From NCBI GenBank assembly GCA_022561755.1, contig JADFQN010000004.1, positions 1 through 49,109 of the forward strand: a stretch of 49,109 nucleotides of DNA. Reading direction: 5' to 3'. The stretch is from Bacteroidota bacterium. Lineage in GTDB: Bacteria > Bacteroidota > Rhodothermia > Rhodothermales > Rubricoccaceae. Under the pieces are notes generated by a model. That model worked only from the letters and a program-made list of their open reading frames with translations, did no database searches and was not told the DNA's origin. Positions within the stretch are counted from its first letter, which is position 1, and the number at the start of each line of letters is the position of its first letter. A program made the position numbers and the translations under genes. Shown piece after piece: positions 9,166-16,655 of this stretch.

Positions 9166-11178
9166 ATGGCCGAACGGCTCGCAAAGAAAGTTCTCCTCAT
9201 CGGCTGGGATGCAGCCGACTGGAAGGTGATTACCCCGCTATTGGATGCGGGGCAGATGCCTGCACTGGAAAGCCTGATCAATCGGGGTGTAATGGGGAAC
9301 ATCGCCACGCTCGATCCGCCCTTCTCGCCGATGCTCTGGACCAGTATTGCAACAGGCCATACGGCGGATAGGCACGGCATCATCCATTTTACGCAGCCCA
9401 ACGAGAACGGCAGAGGCATCCGCCCCATCCTGGGATCGACCAGGAAGGTGAAGGCGCTCTGGAATATCCTCTCCCAAAATGGCCTTCGTTCGAACGTGGT
9501 GGGCTGGTGGCCCAGCCACCCGGCGGAGCCCATCAACGGGGCGATGGTCTCAAACTTCTACCACAAGGCAACGGCGCCGGCGCACGCCGAGTGGAACCTG
9601 GCGCCGGGGTCCATCCACCCACCCGAGCTTGCAGAAACGCTGGCTCCTCTCCGTGTCCACCCCGCCGAACTGACGGGCGCCCACCTGGGGGCCTTTGTTC
9701 CACGCCTGAACGAGATCGACCAAACCGAGGATCGCCGGATCACCAGCATCGCAAAGATTATAGCGGATGCATCCAGCGTCCACGCTGCGGCGACCTGGTT
9801 GATGGAGAACACCGAGTGGGATCTGACAGCCGTGTACTACGATGCCATCGACCACTTCGGGCACGGCTTCATGAAGTACCATCCCCCGCGCCAGGAACAC
9901 ATTCCTGAAGAAGACTTTGAGCTGTACAAGGAAGTGATCGATGCCGGATACCGTTTTCACGATATGATGCTCGCGCGCCTGCTCGAACTCGCCGGCGAAG
10001 ACACAACCGTCGTTCTTCTTTCAGACCACGGTTTTCACTCGGATAAACTTCGTCCACGCGGAATCCCCAAGATTCCTGCCGGCCCGGCCGTTGAGCACCG
10101 AGCGTTTGGGATCCTCTGCATGGCTGGGCCCGGTATAAAATCCGACGAACGCATCAACGGCGCGAGCCTGCTAAACGTGACGCCTACGATTCTCACGCTG
10201 TTCGGCCTGCCGGTCGGCAAGGACATGGCCGCGCCACCGTTGCTTCAGGTATTTGTGGATCCACCGGAAATCCAGCTTGTGGACTCCTGGGAGTCCATTG
10301 AGGGCGATTCCGGCCAACACGTTGACGATGCGGCCGATCCCTGGTCGGAGCAGGAAGCGTTGCGGCAACTGATCGAGCTCGGGTACATCGACGAACCGGA
10401 GGGCGACACGGCGCAACACGCCAAAGATTCGGCGCGGGACTCTCAGTTCAACCTGGCCCGCGTGTATTACTCTACAGGACGCACCAATGAAGCCCTGCCT
10501 CTGTTTGAGCAAGTCTACGCGCAAGACTCCAAATACGAACACCATTATGGGATCTGGGTTGCGCATGCCTACCGCTCCGCCGGCGAAATAGACAAGGCCC
10601 TCGCCCTCGCACAGCAGCTAAACGACCAACAAAGCCTTGCGTCCATCAGCCTGCTGATCGTTGACCTGCATCTGGACAAAGGTGAGCACGAGCAAGCAAA
10701 ACGACTTCTTGACCAACTAGATCCGGTCGAGATACGAAGCGTTGAGATGATTTTGCGAAAGGCTCAGATTCAGCTTCAGTCTGAAGCATTCGAAGACGCC
10801 AATAACACGTTCAACAGCGTACTCGAACGCGACCCGGACAATGCCCGCGCCTGGCATGGGCTCGCCAAGGGCCACATCGGCCTCAAACACTACGGAGACG
10901 CCACAGATGCAGCGCTGTCGGCCGTGGCACACCTGTATCATTACCCTGAGGCGCACTTTCACCTTGGCGTCGCGATGACCCGTCTTGGATGGATTGAGCG
11001 GGCTGAACAAGCCTTCCAGGTTGCGATCTTTCAGCGCCCCGATTTCCCCTTGGCCCACAAGTGGCTTGCGAAACTCTACCGCCGGTACCTGGGCAATACC
11101 GAACGCGCGAAGCTACACGAAGAGCGAGCCTCCTCGCCTCGATGGGAAGCATCTGCCCATACCCCTTGCTGGAAGTAG
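9166..11178 (+). CDS. Alkaline phosphatase superfamily protein with C-terminal TPRs (paralog)
   Basis: A 670-residue paralog of the protein at 5972, with the same order of domains. The catalytic part (about residues 1-370) keeps GWDAADW, LWTSIATGHTADRHG, DAIDHFGHG and LLSDHGFHSD, so all metal ligands and the probable Thr nucleophile are retained. Residues about 425-655 form TPRs, and this part differs much more from the paralog than the catalytic part does. This suggests the same chemistry with different partners. It has no signal peptide. It starts 12 bases after the MITE and is followed after 34 bases by a T9SS gene. The substrate is unknown. Confidence 0.87.
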   Translation: MAERLAKKVLLIGWDAADWKVITPLLDAGQMPALESLINRGVMGNIATLDPPFSPMLWTSIATGHTADRHGIIHFTQPNENGRGIRPILGSTRKVKALWNILSQNGLRSNVVGWWPSHPAEPINGAMVSNFYHKATAPAHAEWNLAPGSIHPPELAETLAPLRVHPAELTGAHLGAFVPRLNEIDQTEDRRITSIAKIIADASSVHAAATWLMENTEWDLTAVYYDAIDHFGHGFMKYHPPRQEHIPEEDFELYKEVIDAGYRFHDMMLARLLELAGEDTTVVLLSDHGFHSDKLRPRGIPKIPAGPAVEHRAFGILCMAGPGIKSDERINGASLLNVTPTILTLFGLPVGKDMAAPPLLQVFVDPPEIQLVDSWESIEGDSGQHVDDAADPWSEQEALRQLIELGYIDEPEGDTAQHAKDSARDSQFNLARVYYSTGRTNEALPLFEQVYAQDSKYEHHYGIWVAHAYRSAGEIDKALALAQQLNDQQSLASISLLIVDLHLDKGEHEQAKRLLDQLDPVEIRSVEMILRKAQIQLQSEAFEDANNTFNSVLERDPDNARAWHGLAKGHIGLKHYGDATDAALSAVAHLYHYPEAHFHLGVAMTRLGWIERAEQAFQVAIFQRPDFPLAHKWLAKLYRRYLGNTERAKLHEERASSPRWEASAHTPCWK

Positions 11179-11212
11179 ATTGAGGGCGCCCCATTAGCCA
11201 TGAAGAGAACCG

Positions 11213-12127
11213 ATGCTACCGCTTCCTACAGACAACGTGAGCCTGCTCGGGAATAAGGCCCTCTGGTACGCCGCAGCAGCCGGCGCCCTCCTGGGTTTCC
11301 CCGCGTCGGACGCAGACGCCCAGATTGTCTATGTGGATATCGACCCCGACCTCGATGTCATGGACACGTTTACCCCTCCAACCTTCGCCGGTCCGGGTGT
11401 GGATTTCGATGGCGACGGCGATGCCGAGATTTTCTTTGGTGAAGACAACACCAAACCGTATACCCTCGCGGATACGGAAGCGTTGAGCGACGGTCCAGAC
11501 GGCGTCACGGGGATCGTTGGAAACATCCTTACTTTTGCCCCCTACTATTTTGCTTATTTCGTTCCGCTTAGTACCGGCGCGCCCATCAGCGCCGGCAACG
11601 CCACAGTCACCGGGTACAGCTTTGCCACATTCACTTTTGGCGGCTTGGACCCAAATGGCTTTATCGGAATCGGCGATACCTATATCGGCGTTCAGTTCAC
11701 CTTCGATGGAGCCACTACCCACTACGCCTGGTTGCGCGTTGAGATGCCGTCCGCAGGGCGCATCCTCGTAAAAGACTTTGCCTACGAATCGACGCCGGAC
11801 ACGCCAATCAACGCCGGCCAGATGGTGACGGCCATTGAGCCGGGGCCGGATGGCCTGCCCGGTACGCATAACCTGAGCGCGGTCTACCCAAACCCATTCA
11901 ATCCGCAGGCGCGGTTCACGCTGGAGGTTGCGGAGCAGCAGAACGTCAACATTGCCGTGTTCGACGCGCTAGGTCGCCAGGTTGCCTTGCTGCACGACGG
12001 CACGCTCGGCGCCGGAACGATCCACGAGTTTCGGATCGACGGAGCGAACCTCCCGTCTGGTGTCTACGTGGTTCGCGCCATCGGCGAGCATTTCACGGAT
12101 GTCCGTCAGGTGACGCTTATCAAGTGA
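11213..12127 (+). CDS. Secreted protein with T9SS type A sorting domain
   Basis: A 304-residue exported protein. The signal region is residues about 1-37 (ALWYAAAAGALLGF core, ending SDADAQ). An acidic, Asp-rich segment follows (DFDGDGDAEIFF), then THYAWLRVEM and FAYESTPDTPINAGQ, which match the T9SS protein at 4698 and show the two are related. The C-terminal sorting domain includes VYPNPFNPQARFTLEV, VFDALGRQVALL, LPSGVYVVRA and a final VTLIK. An upstream ATG at 11200 in another frame stops after 18 codons. No enzymatic domain is recognised. It probably shares a transcript with the phosphatase gene 34 bases before it. Confidence 0.87.
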   Translation: MLPLPTDNVSLLGNKALWYAAAAGALLGFPASDADAQIVYVDIDPDLDVMDTFTPPTFAGPGVDFDGDGDAEIFFGEDNTKPYTLADTEALSDGPDGVTGIVGNILTFAPYYFAYFVPLSTGAPISAGNATVTGYSFATFTFGGLDPNGFIGIGDTYIGVQFTFDGATTHYAWLRVEMPSAGRILVKDFAYESTPDTPINAGQMVTAIEPGPDGLPGTHNLSAVYPNPFNPQARFTLEVAEQQNVNIAVFDALGRQVALLHDGTLGAGTIHEFRIDGANLPSGVYVVRAIGEHFTDVRQVTLIK

Positions 12128-12134
12128 CCGAGTG

Positions 12135-12175
12135 AAGCGAGGTCATCCCGAGTCCCGTGCAGCGGGATGAGGGAT
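12135..12175. repeat. Intergenic palindromic repeat, CATCCCG/CGGGATG
   Basis: A short hairpin with the arms CATCCCG and CGGGATG around a 13-base centre, set in the phrase GAAGCGAGGTCATCCCGAG...GGGATCTCG. This phrase recurs in many bacterial genomes as intergenic repeat sequence, as I recall. It lies between a stop codon and the true terminator. Confidence 0.45.
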
Positions 12176-12202
12176 CTCGTTCGGAGAATTGCACAAACAA
12201 TA

Positions 12203-12240
12203 TGGGAGGCTGCGCGATTCGCGGCCTCCCATTTTATTTT
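12203..12240 (+). terminator. Rho-independent terminator after the phosphatase/T9SS block
   Basis: TGGGAGGC (12203-12210) pairs with GCCTCCCA (12224-12231), with an inner CGCGATTCGCG extension, followed by ATTTTATTTT. It ends the plus-strand block that begins at 5972. Confidence 0.88.
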
Positions 12241-12392
12241 CGCGTTTGGAGCCTGTCGGATTCAGGGAGATTCTACTGCGGCGGCGGCTAATCGGCCCAT
12301 TCCACTGCTCTTTTTCGTCGCGTAGGCACCACTATGCGCCTCAAATGAGCGAAGGAATGTTCTCGATTCCCCGCTCGCCTCGCTACAGCCTG

Positions 12393-12408
12393 CCCCGCCT
12401 TGGCGGGG
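12393..12408. terminator. CCCCGCC-TT-GGCGGGG hairpin downstream of the PH-like gene
   Basis: A perfect 7-bp stem with a 2-base loop, just past the stop of the minus-strand gene at 12414. There is no clear T tract on the minus strand, so termination is only possible. It may equally be part of a dispersed GC-rich palindrome. Confidence 0.35.
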
Positions 12409-12413
12409 AACCC

Positions 12414-12962
12414 CTAAACCCGACCAGCTCCGAGTGCTGCCAGCATCCGCAACCGATCCTCGTCGGTGAGCAACCCGTCAGCAACAAGCCGGTCAAGTGC
12501 AAGCTGAACGGCGGGAGCGTCCGTCGCCGACCTGCTCTCCTCTGCCGGACTTGCCAGCATCGCCTCTCTCAGAAAACGTTCGACGAACTCAGCGGCGCCG
12601 GGCCGCCCGGAGAAATCGATGGACTCGGTAACGGTTGCGCGCCCCTGGTTTACGTCGATTTCCACCTTGCGGCCGCCAAGGAGCTTGCGCTTTGCGTCCA
12701 CGCGCACGATGTCGTCGTAACGGATGGTGCGGGGCGTCTGGAGGTTGTTGTTCTGGAAGACAAGCCGATCCGCCAGAAACAAGGCACCGTCCTTCCCGGA
12801 ACCCAATCGTGTGGCGTCGTAAAGTGCTATCACTTCGTCGGCCTGCACGTTTGTTGCATAGTCACCAAGGGCCGCGCTCAACTTTGCCTTCGGAATCTCC
12901 GGCGCTACAAACAACCCCAGCTTGGGCGCGTGTGGCAGGTATTCGCGGAGGAGGGCGTCCAT
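12414..12962 (-). CDS. Hypothetical protein with PH-like domain
   Basis: A 182-residue protein. Residues about 35-125 resemble a bacterial PH-like (bPH) domain: DEVIALYDATRLGSGKDGALFLADRLVFQ, here with the typical turn and RTIRYDDIVRVD, then GRKVEIDVNQGRATV. The C-terminal 45 residues form a short helical tail (ALDRLVADGLLTDEDRLRML), a pattern seen in regulatory hairpin domains. No signal peptide or membrane segment is seen. A plus-strand frame (12189-12977) overlaps it completely, but it lacks domain character, so the minus strand is preferred. It lies upstream of no obvious partner, with nuoN behind it across a palindromic spacer. Function is unknown. Confidence 0.7.
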   Translation of the reverse strand: MDALLREYLPHAPKLGLFVAPEIPKAKLSAALGDYATNVQADEVIALYDATRLGSGKDGALFLADRLVFQNNNLQTPRTIRYDDIVRVDAKRKLLGGRKVEIDVNQGRATVTESIDFSGRPGAAEFVERFLREAMLASPAEESRSATDAPAVQLALDRLVADGLLTDEDRLRMLAALGAGRV

Positions 12963-12968
12963 TGGACT

Positions 12969-13034
12969 ATTACGTAGTGCGTAGTGCGTATCGCGTGTAG
13001 AAAGATGCCCCTACGCAATACGGATTACGCAATA
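12969..13034. repeat. Word-repeat palindrome between the PH-like gene and nuoN
   Basis: The left arm repeats TACGTAGTGCGTAGTGCGTA; the right arm reads CTACGCAATACGGATTACGC. Each arm is itself made of short degenerate tandem words (GTAGTGC, GTATTGC), and the arms are roughly inverted with respect to each other. The same words recur in the nuoK-nuoL gap at 20388-20458. It carries no gene. Confidence 0.65.
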
Positions 13035-14516
13035 TCAAGGAAGTACTGCAGCGGACTCACTTATTGAAAAAAACGCTCCGGCAACCTCAGTGACCATCCC
13101 AGGAACGATACCGAGCACGAGCAGCGCCACGACGCAGGCGACCAGCACAACCTTCGTGAATAACGGCACCGGGAAGGCCTCCGACTGAACAGAGGCAGGC
13201 GCGTCTTCGGGGTTCTTCATCCAGAAGGCCACGAGCACGCGGAGGTAGTAGTAGGCGGACACGACCGACGCGAGCACGCCGATGAGGGCCAGCCACGTGA
13301 GGCCCACATCCACGGCGGCAGCGAATACGAAGTACTTCCCGAAGAATCCGGCCAGCGGCGGAAAGCCGGCGAGGGCGAACATGAATACGCCCATCGCCAC
13401 GCCCAGCAGCGGCTTGCGGAAACCGATCCCGGCCAGCGAATCAACGGTTTGCTCAGCGCCCTGCTGGCCGTCCCATTCGAGCGTTGCCATCACGCCAAAG
13501 GCGCCGATGTTCATCACCGTATAGGCCAGCAGGTAATACATCGCGCCCGCGTATCCGACCACCCCGGCGGCGAGGCCCGTCAGAATGTAGCCTGCGTGGG
13601 CAACGGACGAATAGGCCAGCATCCGCTTGACGTTGAGCTGGGCGACCGCCATCACATTCCCCACCACCATCGTAATCGCCGCGACGACGGCGAGCAGAAA
13701 CTGGGTGTCCGAACCGATATCGGCGAGCGGGATGACCCGGCTGAGCACGAGGATCAGCGCGGCGAACGCAGCCGTCTTCGAGGCCGTGGACATGAAGCCC
13801 GTCAGGGTCGTGGGTGCGCCCTGGTAGACATCCGGCGTCCACATGTGGAACGGCACCGCGCTCACCTTGAAAAAGAACCCGACCAGCAGCAAGGCCACGC
13901 CGCCAGAGAAGAAGCCCGTCCGGCCGCTCTCGGCAAGCGCCGCAGGCATTTCAGCCAGCATCATGGTGCCGGTCGCTCCGTAGAGCAGCGCGATCCCATA
14001 AACGAAAAACCCGGTCGAGAACGCACCAAGAAGGAAGTACTTCAGCGCACTCTCGTTGGCGCGCGGGTCTTCGCGGACGAGGCCGGTGAGCACGTAAAGG
14101 CAGATCGACATGGTCTCCAATCCCACAAAGAGTGTGATCAGCGATCCGGCATTCGCGAGCACCATCATCCCCGCCGTCGCAATCAAAACCAGCGCGTGGA
14201 CCTCGCCGTAGTTGTGGCCGATCTTCGAGAGGTACGGGACGGAGAGAATCACAGTCGCCAGCGCTCCGAGCAAAATGACGCTGTTCACGAACGACGCAAA
14301 GCCGCCCGACATCACATGACCCATGAAGGCCGTGTCCGTAGTGCCAAGACGCGCCAGCTCAATCGCTATCGCGGCTACCAGCGCTGCGCCCGCCAGCCAT
14401 GGAATGTTCTCGTTATCGTTGCTGAACGAATCGACGACCACCACCACGATGCCCATCAAGGCAACGATCAGAATCGGAGCGGTGGCTGCGATGTCAGGGA
14501 GGAGGAAATCGTACAT
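13035..14516 (-). CDS. nuoN: NADH-quinone oxidoreductase subunit N
   Basis: An antiporter-like membrane subunit of complex I, taking part in proton translocation coupled to quinone reduction. The 493-residue product has about 14 hydrophobic segments and the proton_antipo core: LFVGLETMSICLYVLTG (with the conserved Glu), a Lys-containing KYFLLGAFSTGFFVYG, FFFKVSAVPFHMWTPDVYQGAPT and NVKRMLAYSSVAHAGY. The length is normal. It is the last nuo gene on the minus strand and is separated from nuoM by an antiporter and a pterin dehydratase gene. A repeat-filled gap precedes it. Confidence 0.95.
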   Translation of the reverse strand: MYDFLLPDIAATAPILIVALMGIVVVVVDSFSNDNENIPWLAGAALVAAIAIELARLGTTDTAFMGHVMSGGFASFVNSVILLGALATVILSVPYLSKIGHNYGEVHALVLIATAGMMVLANAGSLITLFVGLETMSICLYVLTGLVREDPRANESALKYFLLGAFSTGFFVYGIALLYGATGTMMLAEMPAALAESGRTGFFSGGVALLLVGFFFKVSAVPFHMWTPDVYQGAPTTLTGFMSTASKTAAFAALILVLSRVIPLADIGSDTQFLLAVVAAITMVVGNVMAVAQLNVKRMLAYSSVAHAGYILTGLAAGVVGYAGAMYYLLAYTVMNIGAFGVMATLEWDGQQGAEQTVDSLAGIGFRKPLLGVAMGVFMFALAGFPPLAGFFGKYFVFAAAVDVGLTWLALIGVLASVVSAYYYLRVLVAFWMKNPEDAPASVQSEAFPVPLFTKVVLVACVVALLVLGIVPGMVTEVAGAFFSISESAAVLP

Positions 14517-14517
14517 A

Positions 14518-14674
14518 GGGTGTTGTTAGTAGTCAGTGGTTAGTTGTTAGTGGGCAGTATTTAGGAGTCAGTAGTCAGTGGTCAGCAATTAGGAGTCTGT
14601 GCTCATATCCGAAATCATAAATCCGAAGATCCGAAATCACAAATCCGAAATCCGAAATCGCAAATCCGAAATCG
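14518..14674. repeat. Direct word repeats between phhB-type gene and nuoN
   Basis: A 157-base gap filled with two kinds of degenerate short repeats. The left half repeats TTAGTAGTCAGTGG / GTTAGTGGGCAGT / AGGAGTCAGTAGTCAGTGG. The right half repeats ATCCGAAATC with small changes about seven times. It is AT-rich compared with the flanking genes and encodes nothing. Confidence 0.75.
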
Positions 14675-14971
14675 CTAGACCCACGAAAGCTCTTCGATCT
14701 CCCGGGCGACGGTCACGTCCATGGTGGTGATGACGTTGCCGGCGTCGTGGGTGGTAAAGGCGAGGGTGACGCGGTTGTAGACGTTCGAGAGCTCGGGGTG
14801 GTGGTTGTGATCCTCGCATACGAAACTGACTCGCACCATAAAGCTGATGGCCTCGCGGAATGACCCGAACGTGTACGTCTTGGCGATACGGTCGCCCTCG
14901 CGCTCCCAGCCCGCAAGGGTGCTGAGCTCGGATTGAATCTGGTCGTCGGAAAGGGTTGTGTAGGAAGGCAT
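14675..14971 (-). CDS. 4a-hydroxytetrahydrobiopterin dehydratase (pterin-4-alpha-carbinolamine dehydratase)
   Basis: Dehydrates 4a-hydroxytetrahydropterin to quinonoid dihydropterin, recycling the cofactor of aromatic amino acid hydroxylases. In some bacteria related proteins serve molybdopterin metabolism. The 98-residue product matches the family length and contains the active-site signature EDHNHHPEL (residues 53-61, His57/His58), Tyr65 and FTTHDAGNV (His75, Asp76). It is cytoplasmic. No phenylalanine hydroxylase gene is in the window. It lies between the antiporter and nuoN, in the same direction, with repeat-filled gaps on both sides, so its link to complex I is probably positional only. 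Confidence 0.93.
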   Translation of the reverse strand: MPSYTTLSDDQIQSELSTLAGWEREGDRIAKTYTFGSFREAISFMVRVSFVCEDHNHHPELSNVYNRVTLAFTTHDAGNVITTMDVTVAREIEELSWV

Positions 14972-15052
14972 GGGCGTCAGGGGTCAGGGGTCAGGGGTGG
15001 TAGCAGGCGGACAGATTGATATTGGATATCCCATTTCCGATTCATCCTCCAG
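14972..15052. repeat. GGGTCAG tandem words before the dehydratase gene
   Basis: The spacer contains GCGTCAGGGGTCAGGGGTCAG, three to four copies of a GGGGTCA word, followed by unremarkable sequence. It has the same style as the other word-repeat spacers in the nuo region. Confidence 0.55.
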
Positions 15053-16642
15053 TTAAGGAACGACGTAGCCGCTGAAGAAAATCAGCCAGACCACGACGTA
15101 AATCGGGAGAAGAATAGGCAGCGAGTAGCGCACTATGTAGCCCACAAACGATGGCGTTTGCACGCCAGACGACTCAGCGATGGCCTTCACCATGAAGTTA
15201 GGGCCGTTCCCGATGTAAGTAAGTGCGCCGAAGAAGACGGACGCCACAGAGATAGCCTGAAGGTAGAAAGCCGACTCGGCGTTACCGGTCGCAAATTGGT
15301 GAACCATGGCGGGCACGTTAACATCCAACCCGAACTTGCCCATCGCGGCCGAGAGGAAGCTCACATAGGTCGGCGCGTTGTCGAGCACACCGGAGAGCAT
15401 ACCCGTGCCGAAGTAGAAAGTGGTTACGCCGAGCGAGGCCGCATTCTCCTGCGCAAAAACGCGGATCAGTTCCAGAGCGGGCTGCATCGTGAGGAAGATG
15501 CCGATGAACAGCCACGCCACCTCGCGGATGGGCTCGAAGTTGAACTCGTTGTCCTCCAGCACCTTCTTGTCAGCCGTGCGGTACGCGAGGAAACACACGG
15601 CGAACATGATCATCTCGCGGATGCCGAACGGCACGCCGAACATCTCGGTCAGGTTGGGCACCCACGCGAATACATTGGGGTCGAGGAAGACCGATGCGAT
15701 GACAATCGCCAGCCAGATAAAGCCCTGCTTGCCCTCGATAACGATGTGCGACGACGTCTGCACCGGCTGTACGTCGCTGGCTTCGCCGGGGCGTGGATCG
15801 CCGCCCGCGTCCTCAATTTTCTCGCGGATACTCTCCTCCTTGTTGCGGCTGTCGACGATGGCAAAGATGCCGATCAGTACGAGGATCGTCGGCAGCCAGA
15901 TGTACCAGATGCTGGTTACCGTCCAGAAAAAAGGCACGCCGCGGAGGAAGCCGAGGAAGAGCGGCGGGTCCCCGATGGGCGTGAGCGCGCCACCCACATT
16001 GGAGACCACGAAGATGAAAAAGATGATGTGGTACGCCTTGATCCGCCCCTTGTTGAGCCGCATGTACGGGCGGATGAGCAGCATCGACGCTCCCGTCGTG
16101 CCAATCACGTTTGCGATCACGGCGCCGACTAAGAGCAGGATACTGTTGACCTTCGGCGTTCCGGCGTAGTCCGTTTTGATGAGGATGGAGCCGCTCGCCA
16201 CGAACAGCGACGCCAGCAGAGCAATGAAGGAGACGTACTCCACCAGCGCGTGCATCACGGGTGTGGACGTGCCCATCACCAGCAGGTAGAAGCCGCTCAC
16301 GAAAACACCAAGCCCCAGCGCGTACTTCGGATAGTTGTGGTGCCAGTGGTGCGCGTAGAAGAGCGGCCCCGTGGCGATCATCAGGAGGAGCAGCGCGAAA
16401 GGGATCACTAGAAAAACGGGAGGCGGCGGGCCGTGGTCCTCGGCGTGCTCGCCTGCCTCTGCGTGGCCTTCTCCGGCTGCTTGACCGACGGCTTCGACAT
16501 GCGCATCCTGCGCGGTTTTTTCAGGAGCCACCACAGCTTCTGATGGCACCGCTTCTGCCGTGTCCGCATCCTGAGCAGCAACCCCGCTCGCGAGAAGGAG
16601 TGCCAGTGCAATCAGGAAAACGCGGAAGAGGCGGAATGGCAT
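15053..16642 (-). CDS. NhaD/ArsB-superfamily sodium:proton antiporter
   Basis: A 529-residue integral membrane ion transporter. Residues 1-23 look like a signal peptide (ending SGVAAQ). A periplasmic His/Glu/Ala-rich stretch (about 24-75, HVEAVGQAAGEGHAEAGEHAE) follows, then about 12 membrane segments. NVGGALTPIGDPPLFLGFL and SGVLDNAPTYVSF are the paired signature hairpins of the NhaD/ArsB/citrate-Mg families. Exchange of Na+ for H+ is the likeliest role. The His-rich loop might sense pH or bind metal; that is inference. It begins 13 bases after the nuoM stop on the same strand, so it is probably co-transcribed with complex I, where Na+/H+ exchange could use the proton gradient. Confidence 0.83.
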   Translation of the reverse strand: MPFRLFRVFLIALALLLASGVAAQDADTAEAVPSEAVVAPEKTAQDAHVEAVGQAAGEGHAEAGEHAEDHGPPPPVFLVIPFALLLLMIATGPLFYAHHWHHNYPKYALGLGVFVSGFYLLVMGTSTPVMHALVEYVSFIALLASLFVASGSILIKTDYAGTPKVNSILLLVGAVIANVIGTTGASMLLIRPYMRLNKGRIKAYHIIFFIFVVSNVGGALTPIGDPPLFLGFLRGVPFFWTVTSIWYIWLPTILVLIGIFAIVDSRNKEESIREKIEDAGGDPRPGEASDVQPVQTSSHIVIEGKQGFIWLAIVIASVFLDPNVFAWVPNLTEMFGVPFGIREMIMFAVCFLAYRTADKKVLEDNEFNFEPIREVAWLFIGIFLTMQPALELIRVFAQENAASLGVTTFYFGTGMLSGVLDNAPTYVSFLSAAMGKFGLDVNVPAMVHQFATGNAESAFYLQAISVASVFFGALTYIGNGPNFMVKAIAESSGVQTPSFVGYIVRYSLPILLPIYVVVWLIFFSGYVVP

Positions 16643-16655
16643 AGCAGATTTCAGC

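Noticed and set aside
12189-12977. A 262-codon plus-strand frame covering the PH-like gene
   Set aside because: It has no domain, signal or family likeness and includes palindromic repeat DNA; the minus-strand frame has a coherent PH-like pattern.
13449-14543. A long plus-strand frame of 364 codons opposite nuoN
   Set aside because: Its product is rich in His, Arg, Glu and Asp without hydrophobic core, as expected from the antisense of a membrane protein; nuoN is unmistakable.
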